From positions 1 through 48,995 of the forward strand of contig JAKASO010000011.1 in the NCBI GenBank assembly GCA_021818985.1: a stretch of 48,995 nucleotides of DNA. The letters run 5' to 3'. Made by a program: the position numbers and the translations under genes. Below are positions 18,348 to 25,902 of the stretch, piece after piece. Origin of the DNA: a bacterium (GTDB lineage Bacteria; SZUA-79; Acidulodesulfobacterales; Acidulodesulfobacteraceae). Position 1 is the first letter of the stretch. The number at the start of each line of letters is the position of its first letter. The notes below the pieces were generated by a model that was not told where the DNA came from, did no database searches, and worked only from the letters and a program-made list of their open reading frames with translations.

Positions 18348-20661
18348 AATCAGGTTCTTCCTTAAATTTTTCCTTAATATTTTTAATATTAGCCGGCTTA
18401 TAGTTCTTATCAACGGCAATATTGATCTTATCTGATGTCAAATCGGCAACAAACCTTGATCCATTGTTCCATTTTAGAGTTACTGGCACTTTTATAATGT
18501 CGTCAATCGTACGTTTTAAAAATCTTGCTCCGTATTTAGCGCTAAAACCGAGCTTCACTAATTCGTCAAGTGCTTTTTCGGTAACTATAAGCTCTTTACC
18601 ATGATCGTTCATCGTCTTATTAATAGAATCTATATGCATGGAAGCGATCTTTTTTACATCTTCCCATGTCAGGGGAGAAAATATGACCACATCGTCTATT
18701 CTATTGATAAATTCCGGAGAAAAATGATTCTCTACCTCCCTGTTGATAGTGGATTTTAAAGATTTAACGGCATCGTACGACTCGATAAAACCTAACGGTT
18801 TGGTAAACTTGGAGAATTCATGGGATCCAAGATTCGAGGTCATGATTATGACGGAATCCGAAAAATAAACCCTTTTACCCCTTCCATCGGTAAGAAATCC
18901 CTCGTCAAAAACCTGAAGGAACAGGTTAAAAACAAGATCGCTTGCCTTTTCGATCTCGTCAAAAAGTATAACGGAATAGGGGTTATCTTTAACCTGATTG
19001 GTAAGAATACCGCCCCTCGATGAACCAACTATGCCTCTCGGCATCCCTATAAGTTTATCCACAGCAAGGGAACCGTCTTTATATTCCGACATGTCTATTC
19101 TGATAAGACTTTTCGGCGAACCGAACATATATTCCGCAAGCGCTTTAGCAGTTTCCGTTTTGCCGACGCCGGTAGGTCCAAGAAATAATAAAACGGCATC
19201 CGGCCTGTCGTAGTTGCTTTTTAACGGTCCTTTATTAACCCTGATATGCTTTGCAAGGGAATCTATAACATCTTTTTGACCGACGATACGGTCGGCAAAA
19301 AAGTCTTCCATATTATGAAATCTTTCTATGATATCCCTTTTTATAAGATCGATCGGAATATTTGTATCTTGAGAAACAACTTCGTATATATTGTCCTTTT
19401 TGACAACCCTATCTTCTGTGTATATTTCGGCTTTAACGCATCCGGTATCTATCCATCCTATAATTTTATCGGGAAGTCTAAGCGATTTGCAATACCTTAA
19501 AGAAAGCGAAAGGGATTCATCTATAGCTTCATCCTCGATCTCAACGTTATATCTGTCCTCAAACCTTCTTTTTAATCCATAGATGATCCGTTTTGCATCA
19601 TCAAGCGATGGTTCTTTAATATGAACAAGCCTGAAGCGGCGGGATAAAGCCTCGTCTTCTGCAATAAATTCTTTATACTCCGAAAGTGTGGTAGCGCCGA
19701 TTATCTGGACCTCGCCTCTCGAAAGTGAAGATTTTAAAATATTGGCGGCATCACTTGGGACGCCTATTGCCGAACCAGCTCCAATAATGGAATGAACCTC
19801 GTCAATAAAAAGCAGAATATTTTTTCTGGATTTTACTTCATTTATTATCTTTTCCATTCTATCTTCAAACATTCCTCTAAAAACTGTTCCCGCAACAAGG
19901 GAATTCATTTGAAGATTGACAATTATTTTATTGCGCAAACGCGAAGGCACATTGTACGGCTCCAGTTCGATCTTTCTGGCAAGACCTTCGACTATGGCAG
20001 TCTTGCCTACCCCTGGTTCGCCGATTATCATGACCGAATTGGAACGTTCGATATGGCAAAGTATTTCCATTACCCTGGATATTTCTTCTTCCCTGCCAAA
20101 AACAAGCGAAAGCTTATCCATCACGGCTAACTTACTTAAATTAACGGCATGCTGCCTCAAAGTATATGGAAGATCGTATTTCCTTTTGTTTTCATCGCTC
20201 CTATTTTTTCTTTCCCTGATCTTCTGAAAGACCTTATCGGCAATAACAACGGAATCAACGCCGAGTGTGCTAAAAACTCTAACCGGCATTGAATTGGATT
20301 CCTGAAATATGACCATGAGAAAATCGGTAGACTCGATCGTACTTCTGCCGGAGCTCTGGGCATAATCATAGGCGCTTTTAAAAAGATTGCGGGTTTGCAG
20401 CGGTATCTTAAGACCTTCCCCAACATATTGCTCCTGCGATATCATATAGTCATTAAGTATCTTCATCGCCTTTTTTTTATCAATTTTGAGATCTTCGAAT
20501 ATTTCATTAAGCAGGTCTTCATCAACTATCGTAAGGGCATAGAAAACATGTTCGACGCCCAAATAATAATGCTTCCTTCTTTTTGATTCTTCGATGGAAA
20601 TAGTAAGAACGCGATAACCGCTTTCAGAAAGCTTATCTTCATAATTATCTAAATTAAACAT
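18340..20661 (-). CDS. clpA: ClpA-like ATP-dependent Clp protease unfoldase subunit
   Basis: Two AAA+ modules without the ClpB coiled coil: a Clp N domain (about 1-145), GEPGVGKT at 214-221, FIDEVHSIIG, GPTGVGKT at 495-502 and ILFDEIEKAS. The tripeptide LGF at 623-625 sits where ClpA has IGL and ClpC has VGF/LGF, so docking to a ClpP peptidase is expected; clpP is not in this window. No zinc finger or UVR motif is seen, so it is closer to ClpA than to ClpC or ClpE. GGAAGG lies ten bases before the ATG at 20661; an ATG 18 bases earlier would include that site. It overlaps the DUF1844 gene. Confidence 0.85.
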   Translation of the reverse strand: MFNLDNYEDKLSESGYRVLTISIEESKRRKHYYLGVEHVFYALTIVDEDLLNEIFEDLKIDKKKAMKILNDYMISQEQYVGEGLKIPLQTRNLFKSAYDYAQSSGRSTIESTDFLMVIFQESNSMPVRVFSTLGVDSVVIADKVFQKIRERKNRSDENKRKYDLPYTLRQHAVNLSKLAVMDKLSLVFGREEEISRVMEILCHIERSNSVMIIGEPGVGKTAIVEGLARKIELEPYNVPSRLRNKIIVNLQMNSLVAGTVFRGMFEDRMEKIINEVKSRKNILLFIDEVHSIIGAGSAIGVPSDAANILKSSLSRGEVQIIGATTLSEYKEFIAEDEALSRRFRLVHIKEPSLDDAKRIIYGLKRRFEDRYNVEIEDEAIDESLSLSLRYCKSLRLPDKIIGWIDTGCVKAEIYTEDRVVKKDNIYEVVSQDTNIPIDLIKRDIIERFHNMEDFFADRIVGQKDVIDSLAKHIRVNKGPLKSNYDRPDAVLLFLGPTGVGKTETAKALAEYMFGSPKSLIRIDMSEYKDGSLAVDKLIGMPRGIVGSSRGGILTNQVKDNPYSVILFDEIEKASDLVFNLFLQVFDEGFLTDGRGKRVYFSDSVIIMTSNLGSHEFSKFTKPLGFIESYDAVKSLKSTINREVENHFSPEFINRIDDVVIFSPLTWEDVKKIASMHIDSINKTMNDHGKELIVTEKALDELVKLGFSAKYGARFLKRTIDDIIKVPVTLKWNNGSRFVADLTSDKINIAVDKNYKPANIKNIKEKFKEEPDYV

Positions 20662-20847
20662 AATACTTGCACCTTCCAATTTTCAGTTTTTTGATTTACG
20701 CATTTGCGCAATTTTTTATTTTACCGTCAAATTCTCGTTAAGTCATCCTCTTAAGTCCCCACCCGAGCCAAGCCATTTTTGTTTAAGAAATTTATAATTT
20801 ATATAAGAATAAGAAATTTCCACCCGCAGTTTTGGTATAATCTTACT

Positions 20848-21309
20848 TCAATCTATCTTAATATGATCTAATGCGTAATTACCGTTTTTAGGAACGATTA
20901 TTTCAAGCACCCCGTCCATAAAAGAGGCTTCTATGTCTCCTTTTTTTATATACTTTGGAAGACTGAACGATCTTTTGAAAAATCCGTAAGATCTTTCCAT
21001 TCTTTGAAAGTTTTCTTCTTCGGACAATCGTTCACGCTTCCTTAAACCGCTAACTTCGATAATACCTTCATGCAATTCAATATTTATATCTTCTTTTCTG
21101 ACGCCTGCAAGTTCGACTTGAATAACGACCTTGCCGTGTAATTCAAACATATCTGCAGATGGCGTAAAACTACATATCACTTTTCCTTTCTTTTTGACAG
21201 AATGGGTAAATACTAACGAACATGATTCGCCGTATGTCCTGTTTATATTGCCATTTATAAGATTAATATTGAACCCCTCTTCGCTTCCGCCCTTTTTGTC
21301 CGACGCCAT
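20848..21309 (-). CDS. Small heat-shock protein Hsp20 (alpha-crystallin family)
   Basis: An ATP-independent holdase of 153 residues. The alpha-crystallin domain covers about 50-145, with the usual VELAGVRKEDINIELHEG opening, the FKRSFSLPKYI strand pair and the closing A-x-x-x-n-G-V-L motif in ASFMDGVLEIIVPK. The N-terminal 45 residues are variable; the C-terminal extension is short and lacks a clear I-x-I motif. It lies at the upstream end of the clpA-DUF1844-clpB-htrA block with its own sigma-70-like promoter. Confidence 0.92.
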   Translation of the reverse strand: MASDKKGGSEEGFNINLINGNINRTYGESCSLVFTHSVKKKGKVICSFTPSADMFELHGKVVIQVELAGVRKEDINIELHEGIIEVSGLRKRERLSEEENFQRMERSYGFFKRSFSLPKYIKKGDIEASFMDGVLEIIVPKNGNYALDHIKID

Positions 21310-21355
21310 TTTTACCCGCCTTTTGAAATTATATTTAATATATTCTTACGCTAAT

Positions 21356-21383
21356 ATTATATCAAAAATAACTAAAAAAACAA
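21356..21383 (-). promoter_or_regulatory. Sigma-70-like promoter of hsp20
   Basis: Minus strand TTGTTT (21378-21383), 16-base spacer, TATAAT (21356-21361). It ends 46 bases before the ATG. No CIRCE or other heat-shock operator is visible. Confidence 0.55.
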
Positions 21384-21436
21384 AATGTTTAGTTGAATTA
21401 GCATACATAATTTTCTATAATAGGTTACCAAAAAAC

Positions 21437-21892
21437 ATGATATATAAATATTTCGTACTCATCCTAATAAATATTATAGGTGGCAAATATCTTTCAACGG
21501 CTTACGCCGTTGCTTATAAATTAAACCCGGCAGATTCAATCATCCTTATTACCATATCGGAATCAATCGTATGTATAGCGCTTTTCTACATCGGAATGAG
21601 ATTTAAAGAGTTTAGTTTCTTTACAAAGCTTACTCACTCAAAAAGAGCAAACAAGGCATACAGCTATATTGATAAATACGGCCATATAATAGGATTTTTT
21701 ATAGGGCAGTTCTTTATCGGAGCCCCGCTTATATCATTAGCGGTAGGGTTTCTTTACAAAAAAGATAAAAATATATTTTTTTACTTTTTTTTGCCTATGT
21801 TTGTAAGCGTATTTTTATACGCCATATTTAATTTTTACTTAAGTATCAGTACGATAAGCTATTTTAAAAAACTATTTGTTTTATTTCGTTAA
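21437..21892 (+). CDS. Small integral membrane protein, unrecognised
   Basis: A 151-residue hydrophobic protein, one of only two convincing plus-strand genes here. Predicted membrane segments lie at about 5-22, 33-55, 88-110 and 118-142, with a basic loop (KLTHSKRANKAY) between. The start ATG at 21437 is the first one clear of hsp20; translation could not start earlier without crossing hsp20 on the other strand. Only weak AGG lies upstream. The fold is faintly like small multidrug/DedA-type membrane proteins, but no defining motif is seen, so no function is assigned. Its stop overlaps the stop of the convergent gene by 12 bases. Confidence 0.6.
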   Translation: MIYKYFVLILINIIGGKYLSTAYAVAYKLNPADSIILITISESIVCIALFYIGMRFKEFSFFTKLTHSKRANKAYSYIDKYGHIIGFFIGQFFIGAPLISLAVGFLYKKDKNIFFYFFLPMFVSVFLYAIFNFYLSISTISYFKKLFVLFR

Positions 21893-22636
21893 ATTATCGC
21901 TCGCTGGCTGTTTCACATCTATGTAAACAACATCGTGTTTTTTTGCATAAACCTTTGCATCCAAGTATGTATCAATCTTTTTTCTCACGCTTTTTAAAAA
22001 CCTTAAAAAGCTTCCCCTGTATCCAACCTTGACTTCCACAAAATCGGTTGAAAAGGAGGATATGTAAATGCTTTTTAACCTGCCGGAATATTTCATCATC
22101 TTTTTTTCAAGTTTGTTAATATCCGCATAGCGGAAACTCCCTACGAACTTTACCTTGTAGATTGAGTATTCCGAAGGTTTCTTCAAGTTCAGCCTGATTA
22201 TCTTAAAACCCAATCCAGTAAGAGAATTTTCTAATTCTTTCTTATGTATATTGCAGACGAGCTTTATGTAAAAAAGGTTTAAATAGCGTTCTGCCTTAAT
22301 AATCTTAAATGAATACACGAACTTTCTTCCATTTAAATATATTTCTTCATTAAGGACTTTATTATTTTTCTTTTTATCGGCATTTGCCTTGCCTATTAAT
22401 AAAATTACAGCCTTTTGCAAAGCTAACTTAATGCCTTTCCTGATCCCAATCGCCTGTATAAATTCGGCCTTTTTCTTTGGAACAACCACGGAGGCGGAAG
22501 ACTCAACGCTAAAACCGTACGAATTTTTTAAAAAAACACCCGCAACTATAATAATTATAATAATAATGATAATAATCGGGATAAAACCTATCGTATTATA
22601 GTAACGGGGAAATTTTCTAAATCTTACTAATTGCAT
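21881..22636 (-). CDS. Unrecognised single-pass membrane or secreted protein with poly-Ile anchor
   Basis: A 251-residue protein with one N-terminal hydrophobic segment (about 17-38) that contains a run of ten isoleucines, encoded by an ATA/ATT-type trinucleotide repeat. The rest is basic and mostly soluble, probably periplasmic. The IGIRKGIKLALQKAVILLIG stretch recalls the N-terminal domains of FlgT/LPP20-like envelope proteins, but the match is weak. Two similar blocks, about 95-155 and 160-245, each end in a Lys-rich strand, suggesting a tandem small-domain architecture. It overlaps the lipoprotein gene upstream by 20 bases, so they are co-translated. Confidence 0.6.
   Translation of the reverse strand: MQLVRFRKFPRYYNTIGFIPIIIIIIIIIIVAGVFLKNSYGFSVESSASVVVPKKKAEFIQAIGIRKGIKLALQKAVILLIGKANADKKKNNKVLNEEIYLNGRKFVYSFKIIKAERYLNLFYIKLVCNIHKKELENSLTGLGFKIIRLNLKKPSEYSIYKVKFVGSFRYADINKLEKKMMKYSGRLKSIYISSFSTDFVEVKVGYRGSFLRFLKSVRKKIDTYLDAKVYAKKHDVVYIDVKQPASDNLTK
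22544..22580. repeat. ATA/ATT trinucleotide microsatellite inside a coding region
   Basis: An imperfect (TAA)n tract that encodes the poly-Ile anchor of the overlapping minus-strand gene. Length changes by whole repeats would lengthen or shorten the membrane helix without a frameshift. Confidence 0.6.
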
Positions 22637-23246
22637 GCTCTGCCCGCCTTTTATAAATAGAATTTAACGCAACGACCTTTTTAAAGTTGCTCAAAGCCTT
22701 TAATAATTCGCCGTGATAAAAATACAGCGTGCCTTCATAATAATATAACCTTGGTTTTACCGCGTTATTTTTTTTAAGTTTTGCAATAATTTTTAAAGAA
22801 CGCTCAAAATAATCCTTTTTTCTTAAAACCATCAAAATTTTAAGCTTTCCAAATAAAAACCTGTTTTCTTTGTTTTTAGAATCCACATTGAGTTTAGCGT
22901 TTCTAAGGTATCTAAAGGAAACATCCGGCTTGTTTAATCTGGCATAAATCAGGGCAAGGCGCAAATTCGCATATAAAAGATGCCTTTTACGCAATAGCAT
23001 GGGTTTAAGATATTCTTTTACAAGAGAAAAATTCTGGGCTGCGATTAATCTGTCTATTTCAACCCTTTTATATTTAAAACTTGTCAGCGGTTCCCCGATA
23101 AAGAGATTTTTGGCTCCATTTCCGAAAAAAGCGCATCCCTCGAGAAAAAAAGGCAGAATTAAAATAAATATTATTATAAATATATTTATAATATTTATAA
23201 TGGGAAAAGCCCCTGAAATTTTATTCATACCATAACCATTTTGCAT
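22617..23246 (-). CDS. Putative lipoprotein with TPR-like repeats
   Basis: A 209-residue protein with an N-terminal hydrophobic signal and a lipobox-like FFLEGC (Cys at about 39), so it is probably lipid-anchored. Residues 80-205 are helical and resemble tetratricopeptide repeats (ANLRLALIYARLNKPDVSFRYLRNA; LYYYEGTLYFYHGELLKALSNFKKVVALN). TPR lipoproteins usually scaffold envelope complexes; the partner here may be the overlapping downstream protein. The start is uncertain: an ATG 18 bases later (MNKISGA) gives a more usual signal peptide. Neither start has a good ribosome site. Confidence 0.65.
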   Translation of the reverse strand: MQNGYGMNKISGAFPIINIINIFIIIFILILPFFLEGCAFFGNGAKNLFIGEPLTSFKYKRVEIDRLIAAQNFSLVKEYLKPMLLRKRHLLYANLRLALIYARLNKPDVSFRYLRNAKLNVDSKNKENRFLFGKLKILMVLRKKDYFERSLKIIAKLKKNNAVKPRLYYYEGTLYFYHGELLKALSNFKKVVALNSIYKRRAEHAISKI

Positions 23247-23360
23247 ACATCATATATTATGCAACACCTTCTATTATCTCATCATTTACAAGATAATACA
23301 TCATATACATCACACATCATATATTGAAACAAATACGCATAGCGAAATGTCCATATTTTA

Positions 23361-24491
23361 TTATATTTCACTCGGGCATGGCTCTTGCGCATGCAAATAT
23401 AAAGGGGACAGATATTCAAATATTGCCTTTTTCAATATATCTATGTTGACATGTTCTTTTGCGGATACGGCAATAACAACGCTTCCCGTAAGCAGTTCTA
23501 TTTTTTCCTTTAAAGCATCGGCTTCTTCCGGCGCAATCAGGTCAGTTTTATTAAGAACGGTTATAATTTTTTTATCGCCGGCTCCGATCTTTTCGAGTAT
23601 CTTTATTACCTCTTCGGCTTTATAAAAGGCTTCGTTCTGGGTCGGATCTATAACGTGGAGAAGGAGATCCGAATAAACTGCCTCCTCCAATGTAGCCTTA
23701 AAAGATTCGATCAAAAATAAGGGGAGATTTTGAATAAAGCCGACGGTATCCGATACTATGACCTTGTTCCCGGTTTCTTTATCGTACATTGATTTCATTT
23801 TAGTCCCGAGGGTGGCAAAAAGCTTATCTTCTCCCATAACATCGGCATTTGTAATGGCATGTAAAAGGCTTGTTTTGCCCGAATTTGTATAACCTACAAG
23901 CGTTACCGTGGCTATTCTCTCCTTTACTCTTTTAATCCTGTGAAGATTGCGCGTTTTCTGGGCTAGCTCAAGCTTGTCCTTTATATGTTTTATCTTTAAT
24001 CTTATTTTTCTTCTGTCGGTTTCCAATTTAGTTTCGCCTGGACCCCTGGTGCCGATTCCGCCGCCTGTCCTTGAAAGCATTATGCCGATTCCTTTAAGTC
24101 TGGGCAAAATATACTGCAATAAAGCTAATTCAACCTGAAGTTTGCCTTCGGAAGTCTTTGCATGCATGGCAAAAATATCAAGGATAAGCCTTGTTCTATC
24201 CAACACGTTAACTTCGAAAAGATCGGAAAGATTTCTTTCCTGCGCAGGAGAAAGATCGGTATCAAAAATCACTAGATCGGCATTACTTTGCCGGACAAGC
24301 ATTTTAAGATCAATAACCATCCCTTCCGAAATATAATACGCGGGATCTATCTTTTTTATCGTTTTTAATATTTGCCCAGTGTTAACGGCGCCTGCCGTCT
24401 TTGAAAGAAGGGCAAGTTCCTCTAAAGAATCGCCGCTGATCTTCCTGCCGCCGGAATTAATACCTACTAAAAATACTCTTTCTTTTCCCAT
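23361..24491 (-). CDS. hflX: GTPase HflX
   Basis: A ribosome-binding GTPase that splits stalled or hibernating ribosomes. The HflX N-terminal domain ends in the glycine-rich GGGIGTRGPGETKLETDRR (143-161), followed by a helical linker and the G domain with GYTNSGKTSLL (200-210), DTVGF and NKTD. A length of 376 is short-normal, with only a small C-terminal extension. Its start overlaps the miaA stop by 25 bases. The miaA-hflX pairing is shared with many bacteria; the hfq gene that often lies between them is missing here. Confidence 0.94.
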   Translation of the reverse strand: MGKERVFLVGINSGGRKISGDSLEELALLSKTAGAVNTGQILKTIKKIDPAYYISEGMVIDLKMLVRQSNADLVIFDTDLSPAQERNLSDLFEVNVLDRTRLILDIFAMHAKTSEGKLQVELALLQYILPRLKGIGIMLSRTGGGIGTRGPGETKLETDRRKIRLKIKHIKDKLELAQKTRNLHRIKRVKERIATVTLVGYTNSGKTSLLHAITNADVMGEDKLFATLGTKMKSMYDKETGNKVIVSDTVGFIQNLPLFLIESFKATLEEAVYSDLLLHVIDPTQNEAFYKAEEVIKILEKIGAGDKKIITVLNKTDLIAPEEADALKEKIELLTGSVVIAVSAKEHVNIDILKKAIFEYLSPLYLHAQEPCPSEI

Positions 24492-25429
24492 AAAAACCCG
24501 TACAAATATTCGGCTATTGACGAAATATCTTGCCTGTTATCCGCATCTGCCGGATCCACAAAAACGGCTCTTGCAGATCTTTTAAACCATGTAAGCTGTC
24601 TTTTAGAATACTGGATAGTTGCTTTAACGACCTTTTCATAAAGCTCTTCTTCAGTTTTTATTTCGCCGGTAATATACATAACGGCTTCTTTGTATCCTAC
24701 TCCTTTGAATGGCTTTAAATCAGCAAAATAACCCATTTTTATAATATTGGAAGTTTCTTCGACCAGCCCTTTTTTTAAAATACTTAAGGTTCTTTCCTTT
24801 ATTTTTTGTTTTAGAATGTCTTTTTGAGGAACAAGTATAATATTTATAAAATTATACTTAGGATTTCTAAATAAATGAGAATTAAGGTAAGATGAAAATG
24901 GAACGCCCGTTGAATTATAAACTTCTAAAGCACGTATTATACGAACCCTGTCGTTACCGGAAATATTAGAAGCGTATAAAGGATCCACTGTTTTAAGCTT
25001 TTCATAAAGCCCCTTAAGACCGGTTGTTTCAATAGAATTAAAAAGGGCTTTCCTGATGTCGCCTTTATCTGTTTTGGGGATTTGCGCCAGACCGTAAATT
25101 ACCGCCTTTGCGTATAACCCTGTTCCGCCAACTAACAGTGGGAATTTGCCCCTGCTTAATATATCGTCTATTATAAAAGAGGCATCTTTCGAATAATCAA
25201 AAGCATTATAATCTTCATCGGGCATTTTAATGTCAAAGAGATGGTGTCTTGTTTTCAAAAAAAGGGGTTTTTCAGGCTTTGCACTCCCGATATCAAAATA
25301 TTTATAGAAGCATAAAGAATCAAAATTAACTATCTCAAAGGGGAGATTTTCCGCAAGCTTTGTTGAAATTTCCGTTTTTCCCGAACAGGTCGGACCTCCG
25401 ATTACAACTATTTTCTTCCGGTCATCCAT
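24467..25429 (-). CDS. miaA: tRNA dimethylallyltransferase
   Basis: Adds a dimethylallyl group from DMAPP to A37 of tRNAs reading UNN codons. The P-loop GGPTCSGKT (11-19), the D-S pair in VNFDSLCFYKYFDIGSAKP and the VGGTGLYAKAVIYGL motif are conserved. The tRNA-contact end QLTWFKR lies near 280. At the usual DSxQ position the protein has DSLCFYKYFDIGSAKP, so the Gln is replaced by Cys, a small oddity. It uses DMAPP made by the MEP genes in this window. It is co-transcribed with hflX. Confidence 0.94.
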   Translation of the reverse strand: MDDRKKIVVIGGPTCSGKTEISTKLAENLPFEIVNFDSLCFYKYFDIGSAKPEKPLFLKTRHHLFDIKMPDEDYNAFDYSKDASFIIDDILSRGKFPLLVGGTGLYAKAVIYGLAQIPKTDKGDIRKALFNSIETTGLKGLYEKLKTVDPLYASNISGNDRVRIIRALEVYNSTGVPFSSYLNSHLFRNPKYNFINIILVPQKDILKQKIKERTLSILKKGLVEETSNIIKMGYFADLKPFKGVGYKEAVMYITGEIKTEEELYEKVVKATIQYSKRQLTWFKRSARAVFVDPADADNRQDISSIAEYLYGFLWEKKEYF

Positions 25430-25503
25430 AATTTAATAACTGCCATAATTTTTTTATTATAACATAATTCGGAATAAAATTTAATCGCAATAGCAATATA
25501 AAA

Positions 25504-25704
25504 CTATATTGGTTTTGCAGTTTTATTGTGGAACATGAGCGACCTGAGGGCTGGCGAGGTTATTTCTATATTTCCTATAACGACGAGTTGTTCGGTTTTA
25601 AAGGGGAATATCGTCTTGTATACATCATTCCCTTTCTTAAGTTAAAGGACATTGCCGAATTTTACCAGTTTTTCATAGTCGGAAACAATGTAAATCGTTG
25701 ACAT
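25504..25704 (-). pseudogene. cas1: Truncated cas1 remnant with in-frame stop
   Basis: Read from an ATG at 25704, the minus strand gives MSTIYIVSDYEKLVKFGNVL, a TAA stop, then LKKGNDVYKTIFPFKTEQLV and VIGNIEITSPALRSLMFHN before a final TAG. This is the beta-sheet N-terminal domain of Cas1, the CRISPR spacer integrase: the TEQLVVIGN-x-x-ITSPAL pattern is characteristic. The catalytic C-terminal domain (Glu/His/Asp) is missing, so it is non-functional. It resembles Cas1 of type I/III systems more than the type II-C Cas1 expected with the Cas2 at the other end of the window. The stop is TAA, so selenocysteine readthrough is not an explanation. Confidence 0.75.
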
Positions 25705-25763
25705 AATTTAATCTGATTGCAATATTGTTTTTGTTATTAATTATAAATTATAACACAAATTTT

Positions 25764-25791
25764 ATTATATTTTTAACACCTCGATAGTCAA
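25764..25791 (-). promoter_or_regulatory. Near-consensus sigma-70 promoter upstream of the cas1 remnant
   Basis: Minus strand TTGACT (25786-25791), 16-base spacer, TATAAT (25764-25769). A second TATAAT lies at 25747-25752. Both point toward the broken cas1, so the remnant may still be transcribed. Confidence 0.55.
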
Positions 25792-25866
25792 ATTTCTATA
25801 AATTTTCACAACATTAAATCCGGAAAATAAGAAATAAGGAAATAAAAATTATATTGAAAATTATTC

Positions 25867-25894
25867 TTGATTATCGTAAATTTTGCTGTATAAT
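25867..25894 (+). promoter_or_regulatory. Promoter of the AAA/DUF4143 gene, predicted leaderless
   Basis: TTGATT (25867-25872), 16-base spacer, TATAAT (25889-25894), then only eight bases to the ATG at 25903. The start of transcription should fall on or within one or two bases of the ATG, and no Shine-Dalgarno sequence is present. Confidence 0.55.
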
Positions 25895-25902
25895 TTAATA
25901 CT

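Larger units (their letters stand above)
25430..25902. other. Gene-poor gap holding cas1 debris and two promoters
   Basis: This 473-base stretch between miaA and the plus-strand ATPase holds no intact gene. It contains the cas1 remnant, a minus-strand promoter that would drive it, and a plus-strand promoter for the ATPase. The rest is AT-rich with no recognisable repeat array. Confidence 0.7.

Noticed and set aside
23250..23345. CATCATATA-type repeats as a small array
   Set aside because: The copies are 8-10 bases and unevenly spaced; they are too short for CRISPR repeats.
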